Shown here: positions 15,410 to 22,889 of the stretch, one piece after another
How the letters are laid out: each line of letters opens with the position of its first letter
Position numbering within the stretch: position 1 is the stretch's first letter
Assembly (NCBI RefSeq): GCF_003574445.1
Contig: NZ_KZ984555.1
Coordinates: forward strand, 145,995-209,994
Origin: Streptomyces sp. YIM 130001
GTDB lineage: Bacteria > Actinomycetota > Actinomycetes > Streptomycetales > Streptomycetaceae
Reading direction: 5' to 3'
DNA length: 64,000 nucleotides
Position numbers and translations under genes: made by a program
The notes under the pieces: generated by a model
What the model was told of the DNA's origin: nothing
Database searches by the model: none
Seen by the model: the letters and a program-made list of their open reading frames with translations, nothing else

Positions 15410-16351
15410 TCAGGCTACGTTCCTCGGCAGGGGCTTGCCGTACCAGAGTTCGATGAGTCGAGCGGCGATGGAGATGCCGAAGGGGGGCAGGACTTCGCCG
15501 GATTCGAAGGCGGCGGCGAGCTCGTCCCGGGAGAACCAGCGGGCTTCTTCGATCTCCTCGCCGTCCACGGTGATATCCGGCGAGGTGGCACGGGCCATGA
15601 AGCCGAGCATCAGGCTGGAGGGGAAGGGCCAGGGCTGACTGGCGATGTACTCGACCTCCCCGACGGTGACGCCGGCCTCTTCGAAGACTTCGCGGCGTAC
15701 GGACTGCTCGATGGCTTCGCCCGGTTCGACGAAGCCCGCGAGGGTCGAGAAGCGCCCTTCGGGCCAGTGGACCTGGCGGCCGAGGAGGGCACGGTCGTGT
15801 TCGTCGGTGACGAGCATGATCACTGCGGGGTCGGTTCGGGGGTAGTGCTCGGCGCCGCAGGCCGGGCAGCGGCGGATGTGACCGGCCGCCGCGATGACGG
15901 TGCGTTCGCCGCAGCGGGAACAGAAGCGGTGCAGGCGCTGCCAGTTCTCGAGGGCTACGGCGTGGACCATCAGGCCGGCGTCACGCGGCGACAGGAGGAG
16001 GCCGGCTTCGCGCAGGCCTGCGGGGCGCGCGGACTGGTCCATGCGGCCGGGCAGGCTGTCCTTCTGGAGGGCGAAGTAGCGCACTCCGTCGTCGTCGGTG
16101 CCGAGGAAGTAGCGGTGGGTCTCGGTGACGGGGGCTTCGAAGGCCGGTGTCGTCACGAGTTCGGTGGTGCCTTCGGGGGTGTCGTCGATCAGTGCCTGAC
16201 CACCGGATACGACGAAGACGCGGGTGGTGGGGTGGCTCCACGCGGCGGCGAGCCAGGCCTCGTCGAGACGGTGGTGTGCGGCGCGGTCGATGCCGCTGTG
16301 TTCGGTGAGTGAGACGGTCAGGTCAGTGGTGCGTCCGGTCCAGGTGGTCAC
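15410..16351 (-). CDS. nudC: NADH pyrophosphatase NudC
   Basis: This 313-aa protein hydrolyses NAD(H) and related dinucleotides and may decap NAD-RNA. A zinc ribbon (FCSRCGERT, RCPACGAEHYPR) at about residues 140-170 is followed by the Nudix box GFVEPGEAIEQSVRREV-FEEAGV and the NudC specificity motif SQPWPFPSSLM. The N-terminal ~130 residues are the usual divergent NudC domain. I chose the GTG at 16351 (VTTWTGRT); a TTG 12 nt upstream, next to GGGGGAG, is possible. This gene order (nudC near uvrD2 and adnB) is also found in mycobacteria. Confidence 0.92.
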   Translation of the reverse strand: MTTWTGRTTDLTVSLTEHSGIDRAAHHRLDEAWLAAAWSHPTTRVFVVSGGQALIDDTPEGTTELVTTPAFEAPVTETHRYFLGTDDDGVRYFALQKDSLPGRMDQSARPAGLREAGLLLSPRDAGLMVHAVALENWQRLHRFCSRCGERTVIAAAGHIRRCPACGAEHYPRTDPAVIMLVTDEHDRALLGRQVHWPEGRFSTLAGFVEPGEAIEQSVRREVFEEAGVTVGEVEYIASQPWPFPSSLMLGFMARATSPDITVDGEEIEEARWFSRDELAAAFESGEVLPPFGISIAARLIELWYGKPLPRNVA

Positions 16352-16481
16352 AGGAACTTCCAACTCCCCCGGTTAAAACGGTTACTTCCGACAGTGTGCT
16401 CGGCGTGGGTCCCGCGTCGGGTTCGCGGTCCGGTGGGCGGGACGCTCGGCAGGTGAGCGGCCCGCCGGCGGCGCGGCGTGG

Positions 16482-17903
16482 TCAGGACGGTGTGCTCGGT
16501 GCGTGGGCGATGCTCCAGTTCGCGGCGAGGTCTTCCCAGAGGAGGGCGGTGGTTTCCACGCCCTTGAGGAGGAGGTCGATCTCGACCTTCTCGTTGGGTG
16601 CGTGCCAGCCGTCGGAGGGGACGGAGATGCCGAGGAACAGGACGGGGGCGTCGAGGACGTCCTGGAGGTCGGCAGCGGGCCCTGAGCCGCCTTCGCGGGT
16701 GTGGCCGACCGGTTGGCCGAAGGCGCGGCTCATGGACCGGGTGACGGCTTGGAGGGCGGGGTGGTCGAGCGGGGTGAGGCAGGGCCGGGTGGCGCCGCCG
16801 AAGGTGAGCGTGTGGCGGATGCCGTCGGGCAGGCGGCCGGGGATCCAGTCGCGGATGGCCTGCTCGATGTGCGATGGATCCTGGCCCGCCACGAGGCGGA
16901 AGGAGAGTTTGACGAGGGCGGAGGACGGGACGACGGTCTTGCCACCGGCTCCCTGGTAGCCGCCCGCGATGCCGTTGACCTCGGCGGTGGGGCGGGCCCA
17001 GATGCGTTCGAGTGTGCTGTAGCCGTCCTCGCCGTGGGTGGCGTGGGACTTGGCGGTACGGAGCCACTCGGCTTCGTCGAAGGGCAGTTCCGCGAGGAGG
17101 GCGCGTTCGGCGTCTGTGAGCGGGACGATTCCGTCGTAGAAGCCGGGGACGCTCACGCGCGCGTGGTCGTCGTGGAGGGCGGCGACGAGGCGGGCTGCGG
17201 CGGTGGCGGGGTTGGGTACGGCGCCGCCGAAGGAGCCTGAGTGGATGTCCTGGTCGGGCCCGTGGAGTTCGATCTCGCACTCGACGAGTCCGCGCATTCC
17301 GGTACAGACGGTGGGGGTCGTCTCCGACCACATGCCGGTGTCGGACACGATGACGGCATCGGCGGCCAGGCGCTGTGCGTGGTTCTCTACGAGGGTGCGG
17401 AAGTGGGGCGAGCCGGACTCTTCCTCGCCCTCGATGAGGAGCTTGAGGTGGACGGCGGGGCTGGTGCGGCCGGTGGCTTCCAGGTGGGCGCGCAGGCCCA
17501 GGGTGTGGAAGAAGACCTGGCCCTTGTCGTCGGCTGCCCCGCGCGCGTAGAGGCGGTTTTCGTGGACCTCCGGTGCGAAGGGGTCGGTGTGCCAGCCGTC
17601 GGCGACTGCTGCGGGCTGTACGTCGTGATGGCCGTAGACGAGGACGGTCGGTGCGGCTGCGTCGTCGGAGGGCCAGTGGGCGTATACGGCGGGGGCTCCG
17701 TCGGTTTCCCAGATCTCGGTGGTGGGGAAGCCGGTTTCCTTGAGCTTGCCGGCGAGCCATTCGGCGCTGCGTCGTACATCGGGGGCGTGGCCGGGGTCGG
17801 CGGACACGGAGGGGATGCGCAGCCATTCGCTGAGGTCTTCGAGGAATGCTGCGCGGTGGGTGTCGATGTACGTGCGGACGGCGCTGTCCGGGGTCTCGCT
17901 CAT
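16482..17903 (-). CDS. M20-family metallo-dipeptidase
   Basis: This 473-aa zinc peptidase of the M20/ArgE-DapE-carnosinase group has metal-site motifs in order: VYGHHDVQPA, RGAADDKGQ (bridging Asp), IEGEEESGS (catalytic and metal Glu), VSDTGMW, and a late His in DGWHAPNEKVEID. The lid or dimerisation domain lies between residues ~200 and ~330. No signal peptide is present, so it is cytosolic and probably recycles dipeptides. It starts at the ATG at 17903 and lies 99 nt downstream of adnB on the same strand. Confidence 0.92.
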   Translation of the reverse strand: MSETPDSAVRTYIDTHRAAFLEDLSEWLRIPSVSADPGHAPDVRRSAEWLAGKLKETGFPTTEIWETDGAPAVYAHWPSDDAAAPTVLVYGHHDVQPAAVADGWHTDPFAPEVHENRLYARGAADDKGQVFFHTLGLRAHLEATGRTSPAVHLKLLIEGEEESGSPHFRTLVENHAQRLAADAVIVSDTGMWSETTPTVCTGMRGLVECEIELHGPDQDIHSGSFGGAVPNPATAAARLVAALHDDHARVSVPGFYDGIVPLTDAERALLAELPFDEAEWLRTAKSHATHGEDGYSTLERIWARPTAEVNGIAGGYQGAGGKTVVPSSALVKLSFRLVAGQDPSHIEQAIRDWIPGRLPDGIRHTLTFGGATRPCLTPLDHPALQAVTRSMSRAFGQPVGHTREGGSGPAADLQDVLDAPVLFLGISVPSDGWHAPNEKVEIDLLLKGVETTALLWEDLAANWSIAHAPSTPS

Positions 17904-18002
17904 GTCAGCGAGCCTATCGGGACGTCGCGGAGCGGCGGGGCGCGGTGGGTGGCCGCCGGTGACGGCCCGGGCACCGTCCGTGGTCGGTGTGCGCCGGTTC
18001 GG

Positions 18003-21000
18003 TCAGGGGTTGTCCGGGGTGATGGTGGTGGGGCGCGGACCGGCTGCCGGAGGTGGGTGTTCTCCGGTTTCGCCGCGCAGGATGCGCTCCAGTGCGGCGC
18101 GGTCGGGGAGATTCGGGGGGTGTACGGTCTCGCCGCTGCGGATGTGGACGAAGGCGGCGGAGACGGCTTCGGGTGGCAGGCCGTGCTGCTCGGCCCAGGC
18201 GAGCCGGTAGATCGCGAGCTGCAGCGGATCGGCGAACGGGACGCTGCGATTGTGCGGAACATCACCGCCGTCCGGTTGCCGTGCGGAGGGCGGGGCGGCC
18301 CTGCTGGTCTTCCAGTCGACGATCTCGTAGGTGGCGTTCTCTCCGTCGCCGTTTCGGTAGACGGCGTCGATACGGCCGCGGACGACGCGACCGGCGATGG
18401 TGAGCTGGAACGGTGCTTCGACGCGGTGCGGAGTGCGGCGGGCGTACTCGGTGCGGTCGAAGGCTTCCTTGAGTTCGGCGAGGTCGTTCTCGTCGGCGAT
18501 GTCGGCGTCGGCGCCGGGCAGTTCGTCGGGGGCGAGCATGGGCAGTTCGAGGGCCTCGTAACGGGATTCGACCCAGGCGTGGAAGCGGGTGCCGCGGCGG
18601 GCGGCCGCCTGCGGGGGCTTGGGCATGGGGCGGGCCAGTTCCGCGGCGAAGCCGTCGGGGTCGGCGGCCATGCGCAGGACCTGTGAGGCGGTGAGCGTGG
18701 ACGGTACGGGGACGTCGCGAACGGTCTCACGGGCGCGGTGCAGTTCGGCGGCGAGCGCCTCCAGGTCACGGTCCCAGGAGGTGATGGTGCGGCGCTCCTC
18801 GGGGGTGAGCGGTGCGGCGGCGGGGAGTTCGGTGTGGTCCGCGCCGAGGGCGCACGCGCGCGGGCGGGGGGCATTCGTGGCATCGGCCTCGCGCGCGTGG
18901 GCGGTGCTTCGCGTGGCGGTTGCGTCGTACGGGTCAGGGGGCGCCACGCGCGCGTGGGGAACGGCAGGATCGGCCGCGGCCGGGCCGGCGACCGTCTCGC
19001 GGTACTGGGTGGCGGGGGCGGCGTACTCGTCGTCGTACGGGTCCTCGTCATGGGGATCCTCGCCGTACGGTCCCGGGTGGTACGCATCCCTGTCGTACGG
19101 GTCGACGTCGTACGGATCGACGTCGTACGGATCGACGTCGTACGGATCCTCGTCAGGCAGCGGCCAGTCCGGGGGGTAGGCCGGGTCGGCGACGGACGGG
19201 GCCGTGCGGTCGGTGGGCGCGGCCGGGTCGACGGCCCGGGAGGTCCCGGGGCCGCTCTCGGTCCCGGTGAGACCGTCCAGGTGCGCCTCGACCAGGGCGG
19301 CGGCGCGACGGCGTCGGGCGAGGGCGGTGTCGTCGAGGGGCAGCGGCCAGGCGAGGTCGGCGGCCGACTGCTGCAGGGCCGGGTTCTCCGCGTCCTCCGC
19401 GGGGGCGTCGGCCCAGACCTCGATCTCGCCGTGGCCGGCCGCGCAGTGGTCGTGCAGCGCCTGCAGGAAGTCGGACGGACCGCGCGGCTTCTTCTGGGTC
19501 GGGCCCCACCAGTGACCGGAGCCGAGCAGCATCGAGCGGGGCCGGGTGAACGTGACGTAGCCCAGGCGGAGTTCCTCGGTCCGCTGGTGGTCCTTCATGT
19601 CCTCGTGGAAGGCCTTGAGCCCTTTGCTGGTCCAGGAGCCGACGTCGGGGAGGGTGGCCGCGTCACCGCGCAGGGCGTGCGGCAGGACCTTGCCCTGTGC
19701 GGTCCATTTCTCGCGTCCCTGGGTGCTCGGGAAGGTGCCGGTGACGAGGCCGGGCACGGCCACGACGTCCCATTCGAGGCCCTTGGACTTGTGGGCGGTG
19801 AGGACCTTGACGGTGTTCTCGCCGCCGGGCAGCGCGTTGTCCAGGCCTTTCTCGTACTGGGCGGCGGTGCGCAGGTAGCCGAGGAAGGCGAGCAGGGAGG
19901 CGGCGGGGTCGTTGGCGGCGAAGGAGGCCGCTATGTCGAGGAAGTTGGAGAGAGTTTCGCGTCTGCGGGCCGCGAGGGCGTGCGGGGATGCCGAGAGTTC
20001 GACGTCGAGTCCGGTGGTGGCCAGGACGCGGTGCAGTACGTCCATCAGCGGATCGGCCAAGGAGCGGCGCAGATCGCGCAGTTCGGTGGCGAGGCGGGCG
20101 AAGCGTACGCGCGCCTCGGTGGAGAACGGCAGGCCGTCGTCCGGGCCGTCCGTCTCGAGGAAGGTGTCGAGGGCGTCGGCGAGCGATATCACCTCGGCGG
20201 GGTCGACTCCTTCGACGGCTTCGGCGAGGCGGCGGTCGGGGTCGTCGTCCGCGTCGCGCGCGTGGTGCACGATCAGCCGGGCGCGACGGCCCAGGAGGGC
20301 GAGGTCGCGGGGGCCGACGCGCCAGCGGGGGCCGGTGAGCAGGCGCACCAGCGACGCGTTGGCGCCCGGGTCCTGCAGGACCTCGCAGACGGCGACGAGG
20401 TCGGCGACCTCGGGCAGGTGCAGCAGACCGGAGAGCCCGACGACCTCGACGGGGATGTCGCGTGCCACGAGCGCTGCCTGGATCTGCGCGAAGTCGCCGG
20501 CGGTGCGGCACAGGACGGCGATCTCGCCTGGCGCCTTTCCGGTGCGTACGAGGTGAGCGATCGAGTCGGCCAGCCAGGCCATTTCGTCGGCGTGGGTGGG
20601 GAGCAGGGCGCAGCGGACCGTGCCGTCCCGTCCGGCGCCGGGGGCGGGGCGCAGGGCCTGGACGCCCGCGTGCATGGCGCGCAGGGGCTCGGCCAGGGTG
20701 TTGGCCAGGTCGAGGAGGCGGCCGCCGCTGCGGCGGTTCTCGCTGAGCGAGTGGCGGGCGGCCGGGCGGCCGTCGGCGCCCGCGAAATGGTCCGGGAAGT
20801 CGTCCAGGTTGGCGACGGAGGCGCCTCGCCAGCCGTAGATGGCCTGGCAGGGGTCGCCGACGGCGGTCACCGCATGTCCGGTGCCCCGGCCGAAGAGTCC
20901 GGCGAGGAGGATGCGCTGGGCGACGGAAGTGTCCTGGTACTCGTCGAGCAGGACGACGCGGAACTCGTCGCGCAGGATCGCGCCGACTTCGGCGTGGTCG

Positions 21001-21755
21001 CGCGCCAGGGCCGCGGAGAGGGCGATCTGGTCACCGAAGTCGAGGAGATCGCCGGCACGCTTGGCGTTCCGATAGCGGGCGACGAGGCCGGTGAGTTCGA
21101 GGCGGGCGGCGGCGGCCTCGGGCACCTTTCGCAGGTCCTGGTTGGTCAGCCGGGTGCCTTCGAGGGTGTGCAGGAGCCGCTGGTCGTGGGCGCGCAGGTG
21201 GTTCGGCCCGGCCAGGTGCTCGGCGAGTTCGCCGTCGAGGGTCAGCAGGTCGCTGACGAGGTCGGGGAAGGACCGGGTGAGGGCCGGGTAGGGGCCGGGG
21301 GCTTCGCGCAGCACGCGGGCGGCGAGCTGGAAGCGGGTGGCGTCGGCGAGCAGGCGCGCGGTGGGCTCGAGTCCGAGGCGCAGCCCGTGATCGGCGAGGA
21401 GCCGTCCGGCGAAGGCGTGGTACGTGGAGATCACCGGCTCGCCGGGCGGGTCGTCCGGGTCGATGATCTCGGGGTCGGTGACGCCGGCCTTGATCAGCGC
21501 GGTGCGTACGCGCTCGGCCAGTTCACCCGCGGCCTTGTTGGTGAAGGTCAGGCCGAGTACCTGCTCGGGAGCGACCTGGCCGGTGCCGACGAGCCAGACC
21601 ACTCGGGCGGCCATCACCGTCGTCTTGCCGGAACCTGCTCCGGCCACCACGACCTGCGGGGCGGGCGGTGCCGTGATGCAGGCCGTCTGCTCCGGGGTGA
21701 ACGGGATCCCGAGGAGCTCCTTGAGCTGCTCGGGGTCGGTGATGCGCGCGGACAC
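18003..21755 (-). CDS. adnB: AdnB-like helicase-nuclease subunit
   Basis: This 1250-aa protein combines a UvrD-like motor with a RecB-type nuclease. Motor motifs are Walker A VVAGAGSGKTTVMAAR near residue 40, VVLLDEYQDTSVAQ, VGDPCQAIYGWRGAS and HKSKGLEWDVVAVPG. The C-terminal nuclease has YEIVDWKTS, with catalytic Asp and Lys, and LQLAIYRLAW. No Fe-S cysteines are present. A ~60-residue acidic Tyr/Asp/Pro repeat (DPYDV units) lies between motor and nuclease. AdnAB is the actinobacterial RecBCD counterpart that resects double-strand breaks. This gene is the AdnB side by position downstream of adnA, as in mycobacteria. I chose the GTG at 21755 (VSARITDPEQ); an ATG at 21794 is the alternative. 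Confidence 0.88.
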   Translation of the reverse strand: MSARITDPEQLKELLGIPFTPEQTACITAPPAPQVVVAGAGSGKTTVMAARVVWLVGTGQVAPEQVLGLTFTNKAAGELAERVRTALIKAGVTDPEIIDPDDPPGEPVISTYHAFAGRLLADHGLRLGLEPTARLLADATRFQLAARVLREAPGPYPALTRSFPDLVSDLLTLDGELAEHLAGPNHLRAHDQRLLHTLEGTRLTNQDLRKVPEAAAARLELTGLVARYRNAKRAGDLLDFGDQIALSAALARDHAEVGAILRDEFRVVLLDEYQDTSVAQRILLAGLFGRGTGHAVTAVGDPCQAIYGWRGASVANLDDFPDHFAGADGRPAARHSLSENRRSGGRLLDLANTLAEPLRAMHAGVQALRPAPGAGRDGTVRCALLPTHADEMAWLADSIAHLVRTGKAPGEIAVLCRTAGDFAQIQAALVARDIPVEVVGLSGLLHLPEVADLVAVCEVLQDPGANASLVRLLTGPRWRVGPRDLALLGRRARLIVHHARDADDDPDRRLAEAVEGVDPAEVISLADALDTFLETDGPDDGLPFSTEARVRFARLATELRDLRRSLADPLMDVLHRVLATTGLDVELSASPHALAARRRETLSNFLDIAASFAANDPAASLLAFLGYLRTAAQYEKGLDNALPGGENTVKVLTAHKSKGLEWDVVAVPGLVTGTFPSTQGREKWTAQGKVLPHALRGDAATLPDVGSWTSKGLKAFHEDMKDHQRTEELRLGYVTFTRPRSMLLGSGHWWGPTQKKPRGPSDFLQALHDHCAAGHGEIEVWADAPAEDAENPALQQSAADLAWPLPLDDTALARRRRAAALVEAHLDGLTGTESGPGTSRAVDPAAPTDRTAPSVADPAYPPDWPLPDEDPYDVDPYDVDPYDVDPYDRDAYHPGPYGEDPHDEDPYDDEYAAPATQYRETVAGPAAADPAVPHARVAPPDPYDATATRSTAHAREADATNAPRPRACALGADHTELPAAAPLTPEERRTITSWDRDLEALAAELHRARETVRDVPVPSTLTASQVLRMAADPDGFAAELARPMPKPPQAAARRGTRFHAWVESRYEALELPMLAPDELPGADADIADENDLAELKEAFDRTEYARRTPHRVEAPFQLTIAGRVVRGRIDAVYRNGDGENATYEIVDWKTSRAAPPSARQPDGGDVPHNRSVPFADPLQLAIYRLAWAEQHGLPPEAVSAAFVHIRSGETVHPPNLPDRAALERILRGETGEHPPPAAGPRPTTITPDNP
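19027..19151 (-). repeat. 15-bp tandem repeat inside adnB encoding DPYDV units
   Basis: Four near-identical 15-bp units (GTCGTACGGATCGAC on the forward strand) run from 19092 to 19151; more degenerate copies extend back to about 19027. They keep the reading frame and encode the acidic DPYDV-type linker of AdnB. The unit length makes copy-number change by slippage frame-neutral. Confidence 0.85.
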
Positions 21756-21920
21756 CCTGGAGAGGCTAGCGGCGGTCACTGACAACCGGGACATCCCGGT
21801 CGCCGGTGACCGTCGTCGCGTTCGAGGCGGGTGTGCCGTCGGTGTCGCCTGCGCGCGGTCCGCTCTCCCGGGTGACGCCCGGGGTGCGCGCGGTTGACGG
21901 CGGTGTCCCCGGAACGTGTC

Positions 21921-21977
21921 CCACGCGCGCGTGTCCGATGCCGGCCGTGGCGCGGATCACGGTCCACGCGCGCGTGG
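21921..21977. repeat. Pair of CACGCGCGCGTG palindromes upstream of adnB
   Basis: CCACGCGCGCGTGT (21921-21934) and CCACGCGCGCGTGG (21964-21977) lie in the gap between the lipoprotein gene and adnB. They belong to a set of ten exact 12-mer copies between 17154 and 41653. Confidence 0.7.
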
Positions 21978-21986
21978 GCATTCACG

Positions 21987-22697
21987 TCACGAGCCCGGGA
22001 CGATCTCCTTGACGTCGGCAACCTGGTCGGCGGCGGGCGCCTTGACCTTGACCGGCTTGTTGTAGTCGGAGAACGTCGTGGTGCCCTGCTCCTTGCCCTT
22101 GGTCTCCACCTGCAGGAGGTACGGCTTGCCCTCGGTGGCGACGTAGAAGGTCGAGGTCTTGCCGCCGGACTCCTTCTTCACGAGCGTGGCCGCCTTCTGG
22201 CCGTCGACATCGGCGTCGTCACCGCGCTCCATGTCCTTCGCGTCGGCCGCCTTGAAGAGGTCGTCACGGTCGCACACGCTGCCGCCGGAACCGCTGCCGC
22301 CGCTCGGGGACTTCACCCAGCGGCCGTCGAGCTTCTTGTTGACCGCGGCGCCGCTGGCGCTCATGGTGCTCTTCCAGTAGGCGTCGTCGCCCTTGAGGTA
22401 GGTCGCCTTGTCGATGACGAGCAGTTCGGCCTTGCCCTGCTTGCCGGCGCTCATGTTGCCCTCGCAGGCGCCCTCCTTGTTGATGGCGAACGACAGTCGG
22501 ACCGTGGAGCCCTGCTGCTTGCCCTCGCCGGTCACCTTGAAGCTGTCCGCGGCCTTCGACGTCTTGAACGACTTCTTCGCGATGTCGTCCGCGCTCATTC
22601 CGTCGAAGGCGTCGTCCTCACTCGAGCAGCCCGAGAGGCCGGCGACAACGGCCACACAGGCCACCGTCGCGACCACGAACTTGCGCTTGGCTGCCAT
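21987..22697 (-). CDS. Secreted lipoprotein (LppX/LprAFG-like)
   Basis: This 236-aa protein has a clear lipoprotein signal peptide: a basic start (MAAKRKF), a hydrophobic core (VVATVACVAVVAGL) and a lipobox LSGC with the lipidated Cys at about residue 24. The mature part is Lys/Gly/Ser-rich with strands such as GSTVRLSFAINK, ELLVIDKATYLKGDDAYW and STFYVATEGKPYLLQVET. This pattern is seen in LppX/LprG-type lipid-binding or DUF-type lipoproteins. The ATG at 22697 has AGGAGAG upstream. It lies between adnA and adnB on the same strand, although nothing suggests a DNA-repair role. A distant paralogue is at 56454-57209. Three ACGTTCAC repeats precede it. Confidence 0.83.
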   Translation of the reverse strand: MAAKRKFVVATVACVAVVAGLSGCSSEDDAFDGMSADDIAKKSFKTSKAADSFKVTGEGKQQGSTVRLSFAINKEGACEGNMSAGKQGKAELLVIDKATYLKGDDAYWKSTMSASGAAVNKKLDGRWVKSPSGGSGSGGSVCDRDDLFKAADAKDMERGDDADVDGQKAATLVKKESGGKTSTFYVATEGKPYLLQVETKGKEQGTTTFSDYNKPVKVKAPAADQVADVKEIVPGS

Positions 22698-22713
22698 GTG
22701 AGTCTCTCCTCGT

Positions 22714-22748
22714 GTGAACGTCAAATCTGTGAACGTGAAAGTGAACGT
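22714..22748 (-). promoter_or_regulatory. Three ACGTTCAC direct repeats upstream of the lipoprotein gene
   Basis: GTGAACGT on the forward strand (ACGTTCAC on the coding strand) occurs at 22714-22721, 22729-22736 and 22741-22748, 17-51 nt before the lipoprotein ATG and partly next to its ribosome-binding site. Regular iterons at this place could bind a regulator; no factor can be named. Confidence 0.4.
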
Positions 22749-22889
22749 GCGTACCGGATCTTGATCGGACGTATCCGCATCCGCATCCGGCTCCTGTTCC
22801 GGAGGCCGACCGAAGCACTCGGCCGATGATCCAGCTTTATCAGGACTCGAGGACTTTACGTGCCGACGGCAGATCGTCCCCGCGTGCCC

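Noticed and set aside
19027..19151. Short tandem repeats considered as a CRISPR array
   Set aside because: Units are 15 bp, contiguous, without spacers, and in frame within adnB.
18738..21782. A 1014-codon forward open frame antisense to adnB
   Set aside because: It is the mirror of adnB: GC-rich third positions keep the opposite strand open. It shows no domain motifs and has a Gly/Val/Arg-biased composition.
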